A DNA stretch of 64,000 nucleotides from JAKRSE01 sp943369295 (GCA_943369295.1 CALRMU020000004.1:62001-126000); one strand, 5' to 3'. Shown: positions 16,640 to 25,668, counted from the first letter of the stretch. Notes: generated by a model from the sequence alone, not told the origin. Translations and numbers: made by a program.

Positions 16640-17603
16640 TCCCGATATGCTCTATTCGGCTGGGCTCGGGTTACTGTCCGCCCTCTTGGCCTCATCGATT
16701 CTTGCGCCTTTCATTCTTAAGGCTTTGGTCAAGGCCAAAAGCCAGCAGACGATTCACCACAGCCTGCAGGAGCATGCCCACAAGCAGGGAACTCCGACAA
16801 TGGGAGGGCTTATCGTTCTTGCCGGAGTGGCAAGCGCGGCTGCCTTGGCTGGGTTCAGAGACCTTGCAGCCCCCCTTGTGCTCATGGCGGTTTTTGCCGT
16901 TCTGGGCTACTTGGATGACTATTTGATTCCCAAGCTAAAGCCAGGCAAAAGAGGCTTTGACTGGATGCCGAAGATGGCCTGCCAGATTGCCGCTGTGGCA
17001 GGATCGCTTGCTTTGGCGGGAAGGCTGGACCCCATCAGCTTCGGGCTCGGGCTCTTTCTGATTCTCTTTTACTCTAACGCCTACAACTTTAGTGACGGGC
17101 TCGACAGCCTCGCCGGAGGATTGGGAATGATCCTGGCCGGAGCCTTTATCATTCTTCTCGGAATGGTGATGGGCTCCCAGACCCTCGGCTTTCTTCTCGG
17201 AGCAGTGATCGGCGGGCTTATGCCTTTCATGTTCCTCAACGCTCCCCCCGCCAAGGTCTTTATGGGCGACGTCGGAGCTTTGAGCATCGGCGCCCTTTTC
17301 GGCTGGACGACCCTAGTTCTTCTCGTCCCCGCTCCGGGTGCACCCATCGATCTCACCCTCCTCCTTCCTTTGGTCGTGGTCAGCTTGGTGATGTTCGCCG
17401 AGATCGTGCCCGTGCCATTGCAGGTCGCCAGTGCGAAGCTTCGCAAGGGCAAGAGGCTCTTTCCCTTTAAGACTCCTATTCACCACGGCGTGCAGGAGCT
17501 GGGATGGTCGGAATCGCGAATCGCCTGGCTCTTTCACCTCGTCCAAGCAGGTTGTGCAGTGGCCGGAATCATTCTTTACGCTGTCATGAGGGTGAATGCC
17601 TAG
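16632..17603 (+). CDS. mraY: Phospho-MurNAc-pentapeptide transferase MraY
   Basis: MraY transfers phospho-MurNAc-pentapeptide to undecaprenyl phosphate, giving lipid I at the inner membrane. 323 aa, about ten membrane helices. Motifs: QGTPTMGGL, catalytic aspartates D95-D96 in YLDDYLIPK, YNFSDGLDSLAGG, and NAPPAKVFMGDVGALSIGA with the third key Asp; HHGVQELGWSE near the C-terminus corresponds to the conserved HH(F/Y)E-type loop. GTG start, overlapping murF by 8 bases. It is slightly shorter than many homologues, but no key element is missing. Confidence 0.97.
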   Translation: MFDPDMLYSAGLGLLSALLASSILAPFILKALVKAKSQQTIHHSLQEHAHKQGTPTMGGLIVLAGVASAAALAGFRDLAAPLVLMAVFAVLGYLDDYLIPKLKPGKRGFDWMPKMACQIAAVAGSLALAGRLDPISFGLGLFLILFYSNAYNFSDGLDSLAGGLGMILAGAFIILLGMVMGSQTLGFLLGAVIGGLMPFMFLNAPPAKVFMGDVGALSIGALFGWTTLVLLVPAPGAPIDLTLLLPLVVVSLVMFAEIVPVPLQVASAKLRKGKRLFPFKTPIHHGVQELGWSESRIAWLFHLVQAGCAVAGIILYAVMRVNA

Positions 17604-18996
17604 CTTCGATTTCTCTGGTTTGAGGGTGGCTGTCGCGGGACTGGGAGTCTCGGGGCAGGCCGCGGCTTTGGCCATTCAAGCAAGGGGCGGCGACGTAACA
17701 GCCCTTGACGAAAAACCCGGAGATTCAGGTCCTCAGCTTCAGGCCGTTGATCGTCTGACTGGCCAGGGAGTCAAGGTGATTACTGGCTGGCCAGGCAGGC
17801 TGGACAGCAGAGAGTTTGACCTTCTTATTGTCAGCCCAGGAATCAGAATCAACCACCCTGTCATGCAGGATATGGCGGGCAAGGTGTGGGGAGAAGTCGA
17901 GCTGGCCTGGCAGATCAGCCGTGCTCCTTTGATGGCAGTCACAGGCACCAACGGCAAGAGCACTGTCACAGTCTTGACCTGGCTTCTGCTTAACGCCGAA
18001 GGCAAAAAGGCGAAGCTCTGCGGAAACATTGCCGGTTCTGGATTCCCAGAAATGGCCCTGACTCAGGCTGCCTCTGAGGCTGAGCCGGACCAGATTTTAG
18101 CTTCAGAAATCAGCAGTTTTCAGCTTGAGACTGTTCATGAATTCCGGCCCTTCTCGGCTGGAATCACCGTCATTACTCCCGACCACCTGGACCGCCATGC
18201 CTCTTACGCCGAATACCGCCGGTGCAAGTTGAAGCTGGTTCAGAAGATGGGAATGGGGGATAGAGTTGTCGCTCCCCTGCACGTCAAAGATCCTCTCGCG
18301 CAGGATCTCTTTGAGCTCGCTCCCAACGCGACCCACGTTTCGTTTGACCCAACCGGCAGGCAGAAGGGAGAGAATTCCGTCGTCTATCGAGAAGGGGCGA
18401 CCCTCCTTCTCGGCGGGCACAGACTAGAAATCAGCGAGCTTCAGGTTCCTGGCGAGCATTTCGTTGCCAACGTCATGATGGCCTGGGAACTGGCAAGCGC
18501 CTTTACCCAACTGGGTGCGGCCAGCATCGCTGCCCTTCGCGAGTTTAAAGGGTTGAACCACCGCATGGAGTTGGTGGGAGAGAAGCAGGGAATCAAGGTC
18601 ATCAACAATTCGATGTGCACCAACCCAGGGGCGGCCGCGGCTTCGATTCTGGCTCTTGCTGCCACTCACCCAGGAAGGCAGCACCTGATCATGGGGGGCA
18701 GCCCCAAGAACATGGGCGAGGAAGAATTCGAGCCTCTAAGGCAGGTTTTGAGAGAGACAGACTGCCTTGTCCGATTGATTGGCCCGAACCCCGATTTCTT
18801 CAGGACACTCTTGGGTGTGGAGCTCACTCACTTCGACTCTTTGGATCGGGCCTTTGCCGACTGCACGGCTAAGGCAGAAAGAGGGGAAGTGGTTATGCTT
18901 GTCCCCGCATGTGCAAGCACCCCACCCTTCGCAAATTTTAAAGAACGAGGCGATGCTTTTAAGAGCATTGCCAACCAATGGCTGGAGGCCCAATGA
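17596..18996 (+). CDS. murD: UDP-MurNAc-L-Ala:D-Glu ligase MurD, atypical
   Basis: By position and overall pattern this is MurD, which adds D-Glu. 466 aa: Rossmann-like start VAVAGLGVSGQAAA, P-loop GTNGKST (K121), SSFQLE, ITPDHLDRHASYAEY followed by K211, the position of the carbamylated lysine, GLNHRMELV, GGSPKNMGE and NFKERGDAFK. One core motif differs: residues 337-343 read NNSMCTN where MurD normally has NDSKATN, so the conserved Asp (D317 in E. coli numbering) is Asn and the Lys is Met. The other ligase residues are kept. It overlaps mraY by 8 bases and ftsW by 4. Confidence 0.9.
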   Translation: MPSFDFSGLRVAVAGLGVSGQAAALAIQARGGDVTALDEKPGDSGPQLQAVDRLTGQGVKVITGWPGRLDSREFDLLIVSPGIRINHPVMQDMAGKVWGEVELAWQISRAPLMAVTGTNGKSTVTVLTWLLLNAEGKKAKLCGNIAGSGFPEMALTQAASEAEPDQILASEISSFQLETVHEFRPFSAGITVITPDHLDRHASYAEYRRCKLKLVQKMGMGDRVVAPLHVKDPLAQDLFELAPNATHVSFDPTGRQKGENSVVYREGATLLLGGHRLEISELQVPGEHFVANVMMAWELASAFTQLGAASIAALREFKGLNHRMELVGEKQGIKVINNSMCTNPGAAAASILALAATHPGRQHLIMGGSPKNMGEEEFEPLRQVLRETDCLVRLIGPNPDFFRTLLGVELTHFDSLDRAFADCTAKAERGEVVMLVPACASTPPFANFKERGDAFKSIANQWLEAQ

Positions 18997-20300
18997 AAAG
19001 AACAAGGAAGACGACAAAGAAGGTCAGCAGGAGGTCGACTCCTGGGCTGATTCCCTCTATGATTTCAGGCTTGACCAGAGTCAAGGACCGCTTGACGCGG
19101 ATGCCTGAAATTGACTGGCCTTTGTTTGGATTGTGCTTTCTGGCCAGTTTGATTGGCATCGTGGCGATTTTCAGCGCGGGCATGACCGGCTCGACGACTT
19201 TCGGCGTGCCCCGCGATGCTTTTAAGCAGGGCATCTGGCTGGTTGCCGGAATCATTGCTTTCATTCTTACGGCTGGCTGCCGAGCAGAAGGGATTCAGAA
19301 ATGGACGCGAGGGCTGCTTATGGGTGCTGCCGTCCTGGTTCTGCTTACTTTCGTTCCAGGACTTGGAAAGACTGAGAACTCTCAGACCTTGTGGCTTGAC
19401 CTGAAGGTCATTTCACTTCAGCCTGCCGAGCTGCTTAAGTACGCCGCCCTCATGGGTGTCGCCCTCTCTTTCTCAAAGATGTCTGAAAGGCCGATTTGGC
19501 GGGGAATGGATGCTTATTCCAGCTTTCCCCACATGCTTGAAAAGTACATTTTCCCCTTGATCAAGCACAACTCTCCTGTCATTTTGGGCTTGACCTGCGC
19601 GGGTCTGGTTTTGGCCCAGCAGGATATGGCAACGGCCTCTGTTATCTTGGTCGCAACACTCGGAATGATGGTTGCTTCGGGTGTCTCCAACATTCAAGTG
19701 CTTAAACTCGTTGGAGTTTTGGCAGTGTTGTCCCTCGTCTTTGCCTTGACTGCTGGCTATAGAATGTCACGCATTCAAAACTGGGTCAATCGTTACGATC
19801 CGGCCATCATCAACCACGGCGGATTCCAGCAGACGAGGTCGGAGCTGGCCTTGGCAAAAGGAGGCTGGTATGGCCGCGGCCTAGCTCAAGGGACGATTAA
19901 GAAAAGCCTTCCCACCCCGACCAGTGACTTTGTTATGGCAACGGTGGGAGAGGAAACTGGCGTCTTAGGAGTGTGGGCAATCATCGGCATCATGGCTGCC
20001 ATCTGCCTGCGCATGCTGCACCTCGCGGAGCGAGCCAGCGGTATGGGAAGGATGGTCTGTACAGGGGCAGGAGTCTGGATTGCTGCCCAGACCGCCATAA
20101 ATGTGGCAATGGTGAATGCATGGATTCCGGCTGTCGGACTGCCCATGCCGTTCATCACCTACGGCGGTTCGAGCCTTATTGTTTTGTGGATTTTGGTGGG
20201 AGCCGTTTCGGCTCTCTCTGTGCGGGTGAAGGAGGAAGAATCAGTTGCGTCTGACAGTGACGGGTGGGGGCACGGGCGGACACGTTTTTCCCGCACTTGA
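18993..20300 (+). CDS. ftsW: SEDS peptidoglycan polymerase FtsW
   Basis: FtsW polymerises lipid II at the septum together with FtsI. 435 aa from ATG 18993 (ATGA overlap with murD; an in-frame ATG 15 bases upstream is possible). A Lys/Arg-rich cytoplasmic start precedes about ten membrane helices. SEDS motifs: SLQPAELLKYA, LAQQDMATA, the key Asp region TPTSDFVMATVGEETGVLG, and GLPMPFITYGGSS near the end. The place between murD and murG supports FtsW rather than RodA. The last 56 bases overlap murG in another frame. Confidence 0.95.
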   Translation: MKRTRKTTKKVSRRSTPGLIPSMISGLTRVKDRLTRMPEIDWPLFGLCFLASLIGIVAIFSAGMTGSTTFGVPRDAFKQGIWLVAGIIAFILTAGCRAEGIQKWTRGLLMGAAVLVLLTFVPGLGKTENSQTLWLDLKVISLQPAELLKYAALMGVALSFSKMSERPIWRGMDAYSSFPHMLEKYIFPLIKHNSPVILGLTCAGLVLAQQDMATASVILVATLGMMVASGVSNIQVLKLVGVLAVLSLVFALTAGYRMSRIQNWVNRYDPAIINHGGFQQTRSELALAKGGWYGRGLAQGTIKKSLPTPTSDFVMATVGEETGVLGVWAIIGIMAAICLRMLHLAERASGMGRMVCTGAGVWIAAQTAINVAMVNAWIPAVGLPMPFITYGGSSLIVLWILVGAVSALSVRVKEEESVASDSDGWGHGRTRFSRT

Positions 20301-21351
20301 GGCAGCCAAGGCTGCCCGCGACAAGGGCTGGCAGGTTGAATATCTTGGCTCAGAAAGGGGGCAGGAGGGGGCGGCCTGTGCCAAGGCAGATATTCCCTTT
20401 ATCGCCTTTCCTTCGCATCCTTTAATCAAGCCTTTCTCCTGCCGAGGTGCAAAGACTCTGCTTTTGATGGCCAAGGCGATCCTGATGGCCAAGCGTCGCC
20501 TCTTGGAAAGGCGGCCTGACGCTGTCTTGACCATGGGGGGCTATTCCAGTGCCCCCGTCGTGCAGGCGGCCAAGGCCCTAAGGATTCCGATCATCGTCCA
20601 CGAGCAGAACAGCGTTCCGGGGCGAACCAACCTCTTAGCGGCCAAGGGGGGAGGGGCTGTCTGTTCGGTGTTTCACCATACGGCACAGCATTTTCCTGGC
20701 AGTAAAGTCATTCGCACTGGCAACCCAGTTCGTGCAAGTTTGAGGGAGGCGGCTTCGGGGATTCTGCCCTTTAACACGCCCTGGGCAGCCGGGCGCCCTG
20801 CTGTTTTGGTGATGGGGGGCAGCCAGGGGGCTGCTGCTTTGAACGATGTTTCTCTTGCTACCGCCGTTCGTATGGCAAGAGCCGGGATTCAGTGGATTCA
20901 CTTGACTGGTCCGAACCATTACGAGGGAGCTTTGGAGGCCAGGGCCAAGCTTTCTGTCGGCGGTGACTACGACATACGAGCCTTTATGGATGCAGACGGC
21001 ATGGCAGAAGCGTTCAGCGCTTGCCAGATGGCTGTGTGCAGGAGCGGAGCAGGAACCCTTACAGAATTGGCTGCTTTTCGTCGGCCTTCGATTCTTGTGC
21101 CTTACCCTAACGCCTTTGCCGACCACCAAAAGGTAAACGCTCAGGAGTTTGTTGAGATGGGGGCGGCCGTGATGCTTGAACAGAAAGACCTTTCCCCCTC
21201 TGGTTTGGAAGGGCGGATTTTATCCTGGCTGCACGATAAGGATCTCTACGCCGAGGCGCAGAAGGCAATGGCTGAATGGGATATTGTGGACAGTACAGAA
21301 AGGATTATTCAGGTTCTAGAAGAGACAGTTAAGCGCCCTGCCTTAGCCTGA
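20245..21351 (+). CDS. murG: UDP-GlcNAc:lipid I GlcNAc transferase MurG
   Basis: MurG converts lipid I to lipid II on the cytoplasmic face of the membrane. 368 aa, GT28 family, GT-B fold. TTG start at 20245 gives MRLTVTGGGTGGHVFPAL, the canonical N-terminal glycine-rich loop. Further motifs: AVLTMGGYSSAPVV, IIVHEQNSVPGRTN, VLVMGGSQGAAALND, and the UDP-GlcNAc site CRSGAGTLTELAAFRRPSILVPYP followed by DHQKVNAQEF. The start lies 56 bases inside ftsW. A TTG start in an overlap suggests translational coupling. Confidence 0.97.
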   Translation: MRLTVTGGGTGGHVFPALEAAKAARDKGWQVEYLGSERGQEGAACAKADIPFIAFPSHPLIKPFSCRGAKTLLLMAKAILMAKRRLLERRPDAVLTMGGYSSAPVVQAAKALRIPIIVHEQNSVPGRTNLLAAKGGGAVCSVFHHTAQHFPGSKVIRTGNPVRASLREAASGILPFNTPWAAGRPAVLVMGGSQGAAALNDVSLATAVRMARAGIQWIHLTGPNHYEGALEARAKLSVGGDYDIRAFMDADGMAEAFSACQMAVCRSGAGTLTELAAFRRPSILVPYPNAFADHQKVNAQEFVEMGAAVMLEQKDLSPSGLEGRILSWLHDKDLYAEAQKAMAEWDIVDSTERIIQVLEETVKRPALA

Positions 21352-21367
21352 CCCTGAAAAGTGATTT

Positions 21368-23626
21368 ATGAGAAAAAAAGCCGAGCTCGGAAGATTTGCT
21401 GACCGTCAGCTGCTTGATTCCTGCACCAGATTCTATTTGATGGGAATCGGAGGAGCGGGGATGTCTTCTATCGCCCTCATGCTCAAAGCTAAAGGCAAGG
21501 AAGTCTTTGGAGTTGACAGAGAGCCTTCTGATCTTTTGGACTTTTTGGCTGGCGAAGGTGTCGAAGTTCGAGTCGGATCTTGGCCCGAGGCTGTTGTTGA
21601 AGGCACAGGCCTAATTCTCTCAGATGCGATTCGTCTGGATGAGCCGGAAGTGTTGAAGGCTGATGAGCTGGGACTTCCTCTTTTCCGCCGTTCACAGGCT
21701 CTTGGCTGGCTGCTGGGAGACAAAAAAGTGATTGCCATTACCGGCACTCACGGCAAGACCACAACCTCGGCAATGGTGGCCATGGGGCTGAGGGCAGCCG
21801 GGCTTGACCCCACGATTATCGTCGGAGCCAAGGTCCCCCAGCTCGGCGGGTCAATCATCGAAGGCAAGGATGCTTGGGCCGTAGTGGAAGCCTGCGAGGC
21901 CTACGAGAGCTATCTTGATCTTGACCCTCATCTTGCTGTTTTAACCAATCTTGAGCCTGATCATTTGGATTACCACGAGAACTGGGAGAACCTGCAGGCA
22001 TCCATGAAGAAGTTCATGGCCAAGGTGCCGAATGAAGGCAGGATTTTTGCTTCTGGCGAAGAGGGTGAATGGCCAGCCGCGCAGTTTGCCGCCGAGGGGC
22101 TGGTTTGCGAATACTGCGAGGAAGATTGGACTCGGCTGAGCGGTGGTCAGGAGATGTTTCTGACTGGGAAGCATAACCGGCTGAACGCTGCCGGAGCCCT
22201 GATGGCCTGTTCTGCTGCTGGCGCTGACCCAGCCTTGGCCGCGGCAGGCATCGCCTCATTTACTGGCGCAGACCGCCGCATGCAGACAATTTACGATAAA
22301 GAAGCTGTTGTTATTGACGACTACGCTCACCTTCCCACTGAGATCAGAGCCACGATCCAGGCTGTGAGGGAGAAGCACCCTGACAATCGTCTTGTTGCCG
22401 TTTTTCAGCCTCATCTCTATTCAAGAACCGCCGAGCATCTTGCCGATTTCAGCCTGGCGCTGGACGAAGCCGATTTCGTGGTGGTGACAGATATCTTCCC
22501 GGCCCGCGAAGATCCGATCCCGGGCGTTTCGAGCGTGAGAATCGCAGAGGGCTTGACCAAGCCTCACTCTTACGTTCCTTCGCGATTCCGCTTGGCAAGG
22601 AAACTCAAGGAACTTTCTCAGCCTGGCGATGTCTTTTTGATCATGGGGGCAGGGAACATCAGCGAGGTTCCGGCTCAGCTTGCCGCCGAACTGGATCGAC
22701 CTGCCAGGACTGGCCGAGTTGCCGTCCTGATGGGTGGCGAATCTGCTGAGCGGGAAGTCTCGATTCATTCAGGAAGAGCGGTCAAGGCTGCCCTCACTCG
22801 ACTCGGCTTCGAGACGATTGAGCTGGATCCTGCACATATCTTTTTAAAGTCAGGTTCTTTGTCTGAACTGATGGGCCCGAACCGTCCAGACTGCGCTCTG
22901 CTGCCCATTCACGGACCTCTCTCGGAAGATGGTTCGCTTCAAGGAGTGCTGGATCTGCTGCATATTCCTTATTCAAGCCCTGGACTTTTAGCGACGGCTC
23001 TGGCCATGGATAAGGACAAGGCTAAGGAGATTCTCGTCAACGCCGGAATCGATGTTCCGAAGGGAGTTTTGGTCAGAAGAGGGGACGATGTCCCGGCCAT
23101 CACCTTTACAAAAGCTGTGGTCAAGCCAAATAGGCAGGGTTCGACGGTCGGGCTTACCTTTATCGAAGGAACTTCTCAGCTTGCTCAGGCCATTGATCTG
23201 GCTCTGAGGTACGACGAATCCTGCCTGGTTGAGGAGCTTATCGAGGGGGTTGAGATTTCGTGCCCAGTAATGGGTGACCGTCCTCTTCTTCCAGTTGAAA
23301 TCAGACCGAAAAAGGGAGGCTACGACTTCGCCAACAAGTACACTCCTGGTGCGACGGATGAGCCTTGCCCACCCGTCAGCCTCACGCAGGAGCAGATTGA
23401 AGAATCCAGACAGATTGCTCTCAAAGCCCATCAGGCTCTGGGGTGTCGCGGTTTGACTCGGACGGACATGATTGTCACCAAAGATCGCATCGTGGCCCTT
23501 GAGGTCAATACACAACCGGGAATGACAGAGACCAGTCTTGTCCCCAAAAGTGCAGCCGCGGTCGGAATCAGCTTTGACGAGCTTGTGAAGTGGATGGTGG
23601 AGGACGCTCTTGCCCAAAAAACGTAA
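21368..23626 (+). CDS. murC/ddl: MurC-Ddl fusion: UDP-MurNAc-L-Ala ligase and D-Ala-D-Ala ligase
   Basis: One uninterrupted 752-codon frame joins two enzymes. Residues 1 to about 440 are MurC, which adds L-Ala to UDP-MurNAc: FYLMGIGGAGMSSIA, P-loop GTHGKTTT (G126-T132), EACEAYESYLDL, NLEPDHLDYH, DDYAHLPTEI, FQPHLYSRT. From about residue 450 a complete Ddl (about 300 aa) follows: VAVLMGGESAEREVSIHSG, ALLPIHGPLSEDGSLQGVLDLLHIPYSSPG, MDKDKAKEIL, VKPNRQGSTVG, CLVEELIEGVEI, TRTDMIV, VNTQPGMTETSLVPKSA. All catalytic motifs are present. Ddl joins two D-Ala for MurF. MurC-Ddl fusions are known from Chlamydia; no separate murB lies between murG and ftsQ. Confidence 0.96.
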   Translation: MRKKAELGRFADRQLLDSCTRFYLMGIGGAGMSSIALMLKAKGKEVFGVDREPSDLLDFLAGEGVEVRVGSWPEAVVEGTGLILSDAIRLDEPEVLKADELGLPLFRRSQALGWLLGDKKVIAITGTHGKTTTSAMVAMGLRAAGLDPTIIVGAKVPQLGGSIIEGKDAWAVVEACEAYESYLDLDPHLAVLTNLEPDHLDYHENWENLQASMKKFMAKVPNEGRIFASGEEGEWPAAQFAAEGLVCEYCEEDWTRLSGGQEMFLTGKHNRLNAAGALMACSAAGADPALAAAGIASFTGADRRMQTIYDKEAVVIDDYAHLPTEIRATIQAVREKHPDNRLVAVFQPHLYSRTAEHLADFSLALDEADFVVVTDIFPAREDPIPGVSSVRIAEGLTKPHSYVPSRFRLARKLKELSQPGDVFLIMGAGNISEVPAQLAAELDRPARTGRVAVLMGGESAEREVSIHSGRAVKAALTRLGFETIELDPAHIFLKSGSLSELMGPNRPDCALLPIHGPLSEDGSLQGVLDLLHIPYSSPGLLATALAMDKDKAKEILVNAGIDVPKGVLVRRGDDVPAITFTKAVVKPNRQGSTVGLTFIEGTSQLAQAIDLALRYDESCLVEELIEGVEISCPVMGDRPLLPVEIRPKKGGYDFANKYTPGATDEPCPPVSLTQEQIEESRQIALKAHQALGCRGLTRTDMIVTKDRIVALEVNTQPGMTETSLVPKSAAAVGISFDELVKWMVEDALAQKT

Positions 23627-24431
23627 AAAGCGGCGTGGCCCGCCCCCCATCAGCGCCGAAGCTCTCTTTTGGTCACTGCTTGTGGTCAATCTAGTTCTTG
23701 GCTGTTTTCTTAGCCCTATCACCTCAATCCGTAAGGCCAAGGTTATCGGAGCGCATCCTGAAAGTCATGCTGATATTGAGGCTGACCTAAAGAAGCTGGA
23801 AGGCGTTCCCTATGCCCTTGTTCGAAGAGGCTGGGTTGAAAACCGTCTCCTGCTCGATGGTTCGGCATCAGTTGTAGAGTGGAAGGGAAACATCTTTGGC
23901 CGAGTTGGTTTCACCCTCGTGCCTCGTCAGGCTGTGGCAAGAGTTGTCGGCGAGGGTCTGCCGGGGGATATGGCCTTAGATAAAGAGGGCAGACTCTTTA
24001 GGTCTGTTCAGCCTCAGGATGGTTTAGTGGCACTAAGCATTCCTCAGAGAGCCAAAGAATCAACTGGCCTGATCTTGTCAGGATGGGAGGCAGGCACGGC
24101 CGGAGCCTTCGCAGCAGGCCTCCCCGAGGTGCTGGGGGGAGATTTGAGCGGATCCACGATCACCATGACCGAGGACAGTGCCTTCAAACTTGACATCTCT
24201 GGGAGCAGTCTTGATCTCGGAGCCCTGCCGTCAGTTGATGAGGCTCTGGAGCAGGTCGTGGCCTTTGTCAAAAGTCGTCCTTCGATGGGATTTGGTTCAC
24301 AAAGTTCAGGAGAACGGGACCAGGCTCCCAGCAGACAGGGTGAAAGGGACCAAACTGCAGCAGATCCCAAAATTTCTGCTGGTTCAGACCAGGGAACAGG
24401 GACCGCCTCTCCTCCTGTTTCAAATGATTAG
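23610..24431 (+). CDS. ftsQ: FtsQ/DivIB-like division protein
   Basis: A 273-aa bitopic membrane protein in the ftsQ position after ddl. TTG start overlaps the fusion gene by 17 bases. Layout: a short basic cytoplasmic segment (PKKRKKRRGPPP), a membrane helix at about 16-37, a POTRA-like region (about 39-108; ITSIRKAKVIGAHPE, then LVRRGWVENRLLLDGSASVVEWKG), a beta-rich domain to about 210, and a hydrophilic tail of about 50 residues rich in Ser, Gln, Asp and Pro. FtsQ sequences diverge strongly; topology, POTRA-type pattern and context support the call. In the divisome it links early and late proteins. Confidence 0.82.
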   Translation: MPKKRKKRRGPPPISAEALFWSLLVVNLVLGCFLSPITSIRKAKVIGAHPESHADIEADLKKLEGVPYALVRRGWVENRLLLDGSASVVEWKGNIFGRVGFTLVPRQAVARVVGEGLPGDMALDKEGRLFRSVQPQDGLVALSIPQRAKESTGLILSGWEAGTAGAFAAGLPEVLGGDLSGSTITMTEDSAFKLDISGSSLDLGALPSVDEALEQVVAFVKSRPSMGFGSQSSGERDQAPSRQGERDQTAADPKISAGSDQGTGTASPPVSND

Positions 24432-24434
24432 GCC

Positions 24435-25238
24435 ATGAATCCATTTCCTGTAGCTGGTGAAAAGTCGTCGGGCTGGATGATTATCAGTTTTGTCGGACTG
24501 TTAGTCGGGGTCATGGCGGCGATGGCGCTTGTGCAGCATTCGCAGACAGACGAAAGGGTTCGAAGGCTGCCTGGTGATATTCGTGATCAAGTTCTGAGCG
24601 GGGACCTTAATGTCACGGAGGAGATGGCCAAGCTGCGAACTGAGGTTCAGAAGCTGCGCGAAGAAAAGACTGCGCTTGAAATTGCCGCGTCGTCTGGACA
24701 GAATTTGACCCAAGAACTAAACGATTCGCTGCAGAATGCGAAGCTGTTTGCTGGATTGACAGAAGTTGAAGGCCCAGGGGTCACGGTGATTTTGAGAGAC
24801 AGCAAGAAGCCCGCCGAGGAGCTTGCCAATGTCAACGATGCGATCATTCACGATGCCGACTTGGTCAGGGTGATTAACGAACTCTGGAATGCTGGCGCTG
24901 AGGCGATTACTGTCAACAACAAGAGAGCAGGGCCCACAACAAGCTATAGATGCGTCGGCTCTGTGATTGTGGTGGATGGAGCCAGGTTTGCAGCACCAAT
25001 CGTTATCAGAGCGATGGGAGACCCGGATGCTCTCTACGGCGGGTTGAATCTCCCTGGAGGAGTTCTGGCTGAGATCCGAGAATTGGATCCGGCCATGGTT
25101 GAAATTGCCATTTCGGACAAGATGAGATTCCCGGCATTTGATGGATCGACGGCGAGGAAGTTCGCCAGTCTGCCTAAGCCAGAGGAAAAGGAAAAGGCGG
25201 AAACTTCAACAAACCGCAGGTCAGGAGGCCGAAATTAA
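24435..25238 (+). CDS. DUF881 family membrane protein
   Basis: A 267-aa protein matching DUF881 (YlxW/YlxX-like). N-terminal membrane helix at about 13-34, a coiled-coil stretch at about 58-100 (EEMAKLRTEVQKLREEKTALEI), then the DUF881 core: GLTEVEGPGVTVILRDS, VNDAIIHDADLVRVINELWNAGAEAITVNN, RCVGSVIVVDG, and APIVIRAMGDPDAL. DUF881 genes sit beside sbp and ftsZ in many Firmicutes and Actinobacteria; the function is not established but is linked to division or envelope assembly by context. It starts 3 bases after ftsQ and ends in a hydrophilic Lys/Glu/Arg tail overlapping the next gene. Confidence 0.9.
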   Translation: MNPFPVAGEKSSGWMIISFVGLLVGVMAAMALVQHSQTDERVRRLPGDIRDQVLSGDLNVTEEMAKLRTEVQKLREEKTALEIAASSGQNLTQELNDSLQNAKLFAGLTEVEGPGVTVILRDSKKPAEELANVNDAIIHDADLVRVINELWNAGAEAITVNNKRAGPTTSYRCVGSVIVVDGARFAAPIVIRAMGDPDALYGGLNLPGGVLAEIRELDPAMVEIAISDKMRFPAFDGSTARKFASLPKPEEKEKAETSTNRRSGGRN

Positions 25239-25665
25239 AGGCATTCCTTTGATTCTGCCTGTTGCAGCAATCATTGCCGGCTTTATCATTGGTCTTCAGC
25301 TCAAAGCGCCTCTTCCACCAGAATACGTTGCCTATCTTGGCCTCGCCGTCATGGGCGGAATTGATACTGTTCTAGGTGGCTATCGCAGCAGTCTTGAAGG
25401 AAAGTTTAACGGATCTATCTTTTTGACCGGCTTTTTGGGCAATATCCTCATGGGATCGGCCCTAGCGTGGTTAGGCGAACAAATGGGCATCAACCTCTTT
25501 TTGGTTGTTGCCTTCGTCTATGGAGGAAGGATCTTTAACAATCTCAGCATTATTCGAAGGATTCTTCTCACTCGGTGGTCCGATTGGAGGGAGCAGACTC
25601 GTCTTGAAGCTGAGAGAGCCAAGCAGGCGGCAGCAGCACCTGCATCTAAGGAAGGACAGTCTTAA
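25234..25665 (+). CDS. sbp: Small basic protein, DUF1290 (Sbp)
   Basis: The product matches DUF1290: PVAAIIAGFIIGLQLKAPLPPEYVAYLGLAVMGGIDTVLGGYRSSLEGKF, with three or four membrane helices and NLSIIRRILLTRW near the end. Its role is unknown; it sits beside DUF881 genes and ftsZ in other bacteria. The start is unusual. There is no ATG or GTG at the family's N-terminus; AGGAGG (25223-25228) lies 5 bases before an in-frame ATT at 25234, overlapping the DUF881 stop, while a TTG at 25249 gives a more typical family start but is 20 bases from that site. Far-upstream TTG/ATG codons would add a basic extension overlapping DUF881. Confidence 0.85.
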   Translation: MKGIPLILPVAAIIAGFIIGLQLKAPLPPEYVAYLGLAVMGGIDTVLGGYRSSLEGKFNGSIFLTGFLGNILMGSALAWLGEQMGINLFLVVAFVYGGRIFNNLSIIRRILLTRWSDWREQTRLEAERAKQAAAAPASKEGQS

Positions 25666-25668
25666 GCT

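Noticed and set aside
22988..23740. 250-codon minus-strand frame antisense to the Ddl half of the fusion
   Set aside because: It exactly shadows conserved Ddl codons; no domain and no promoter.
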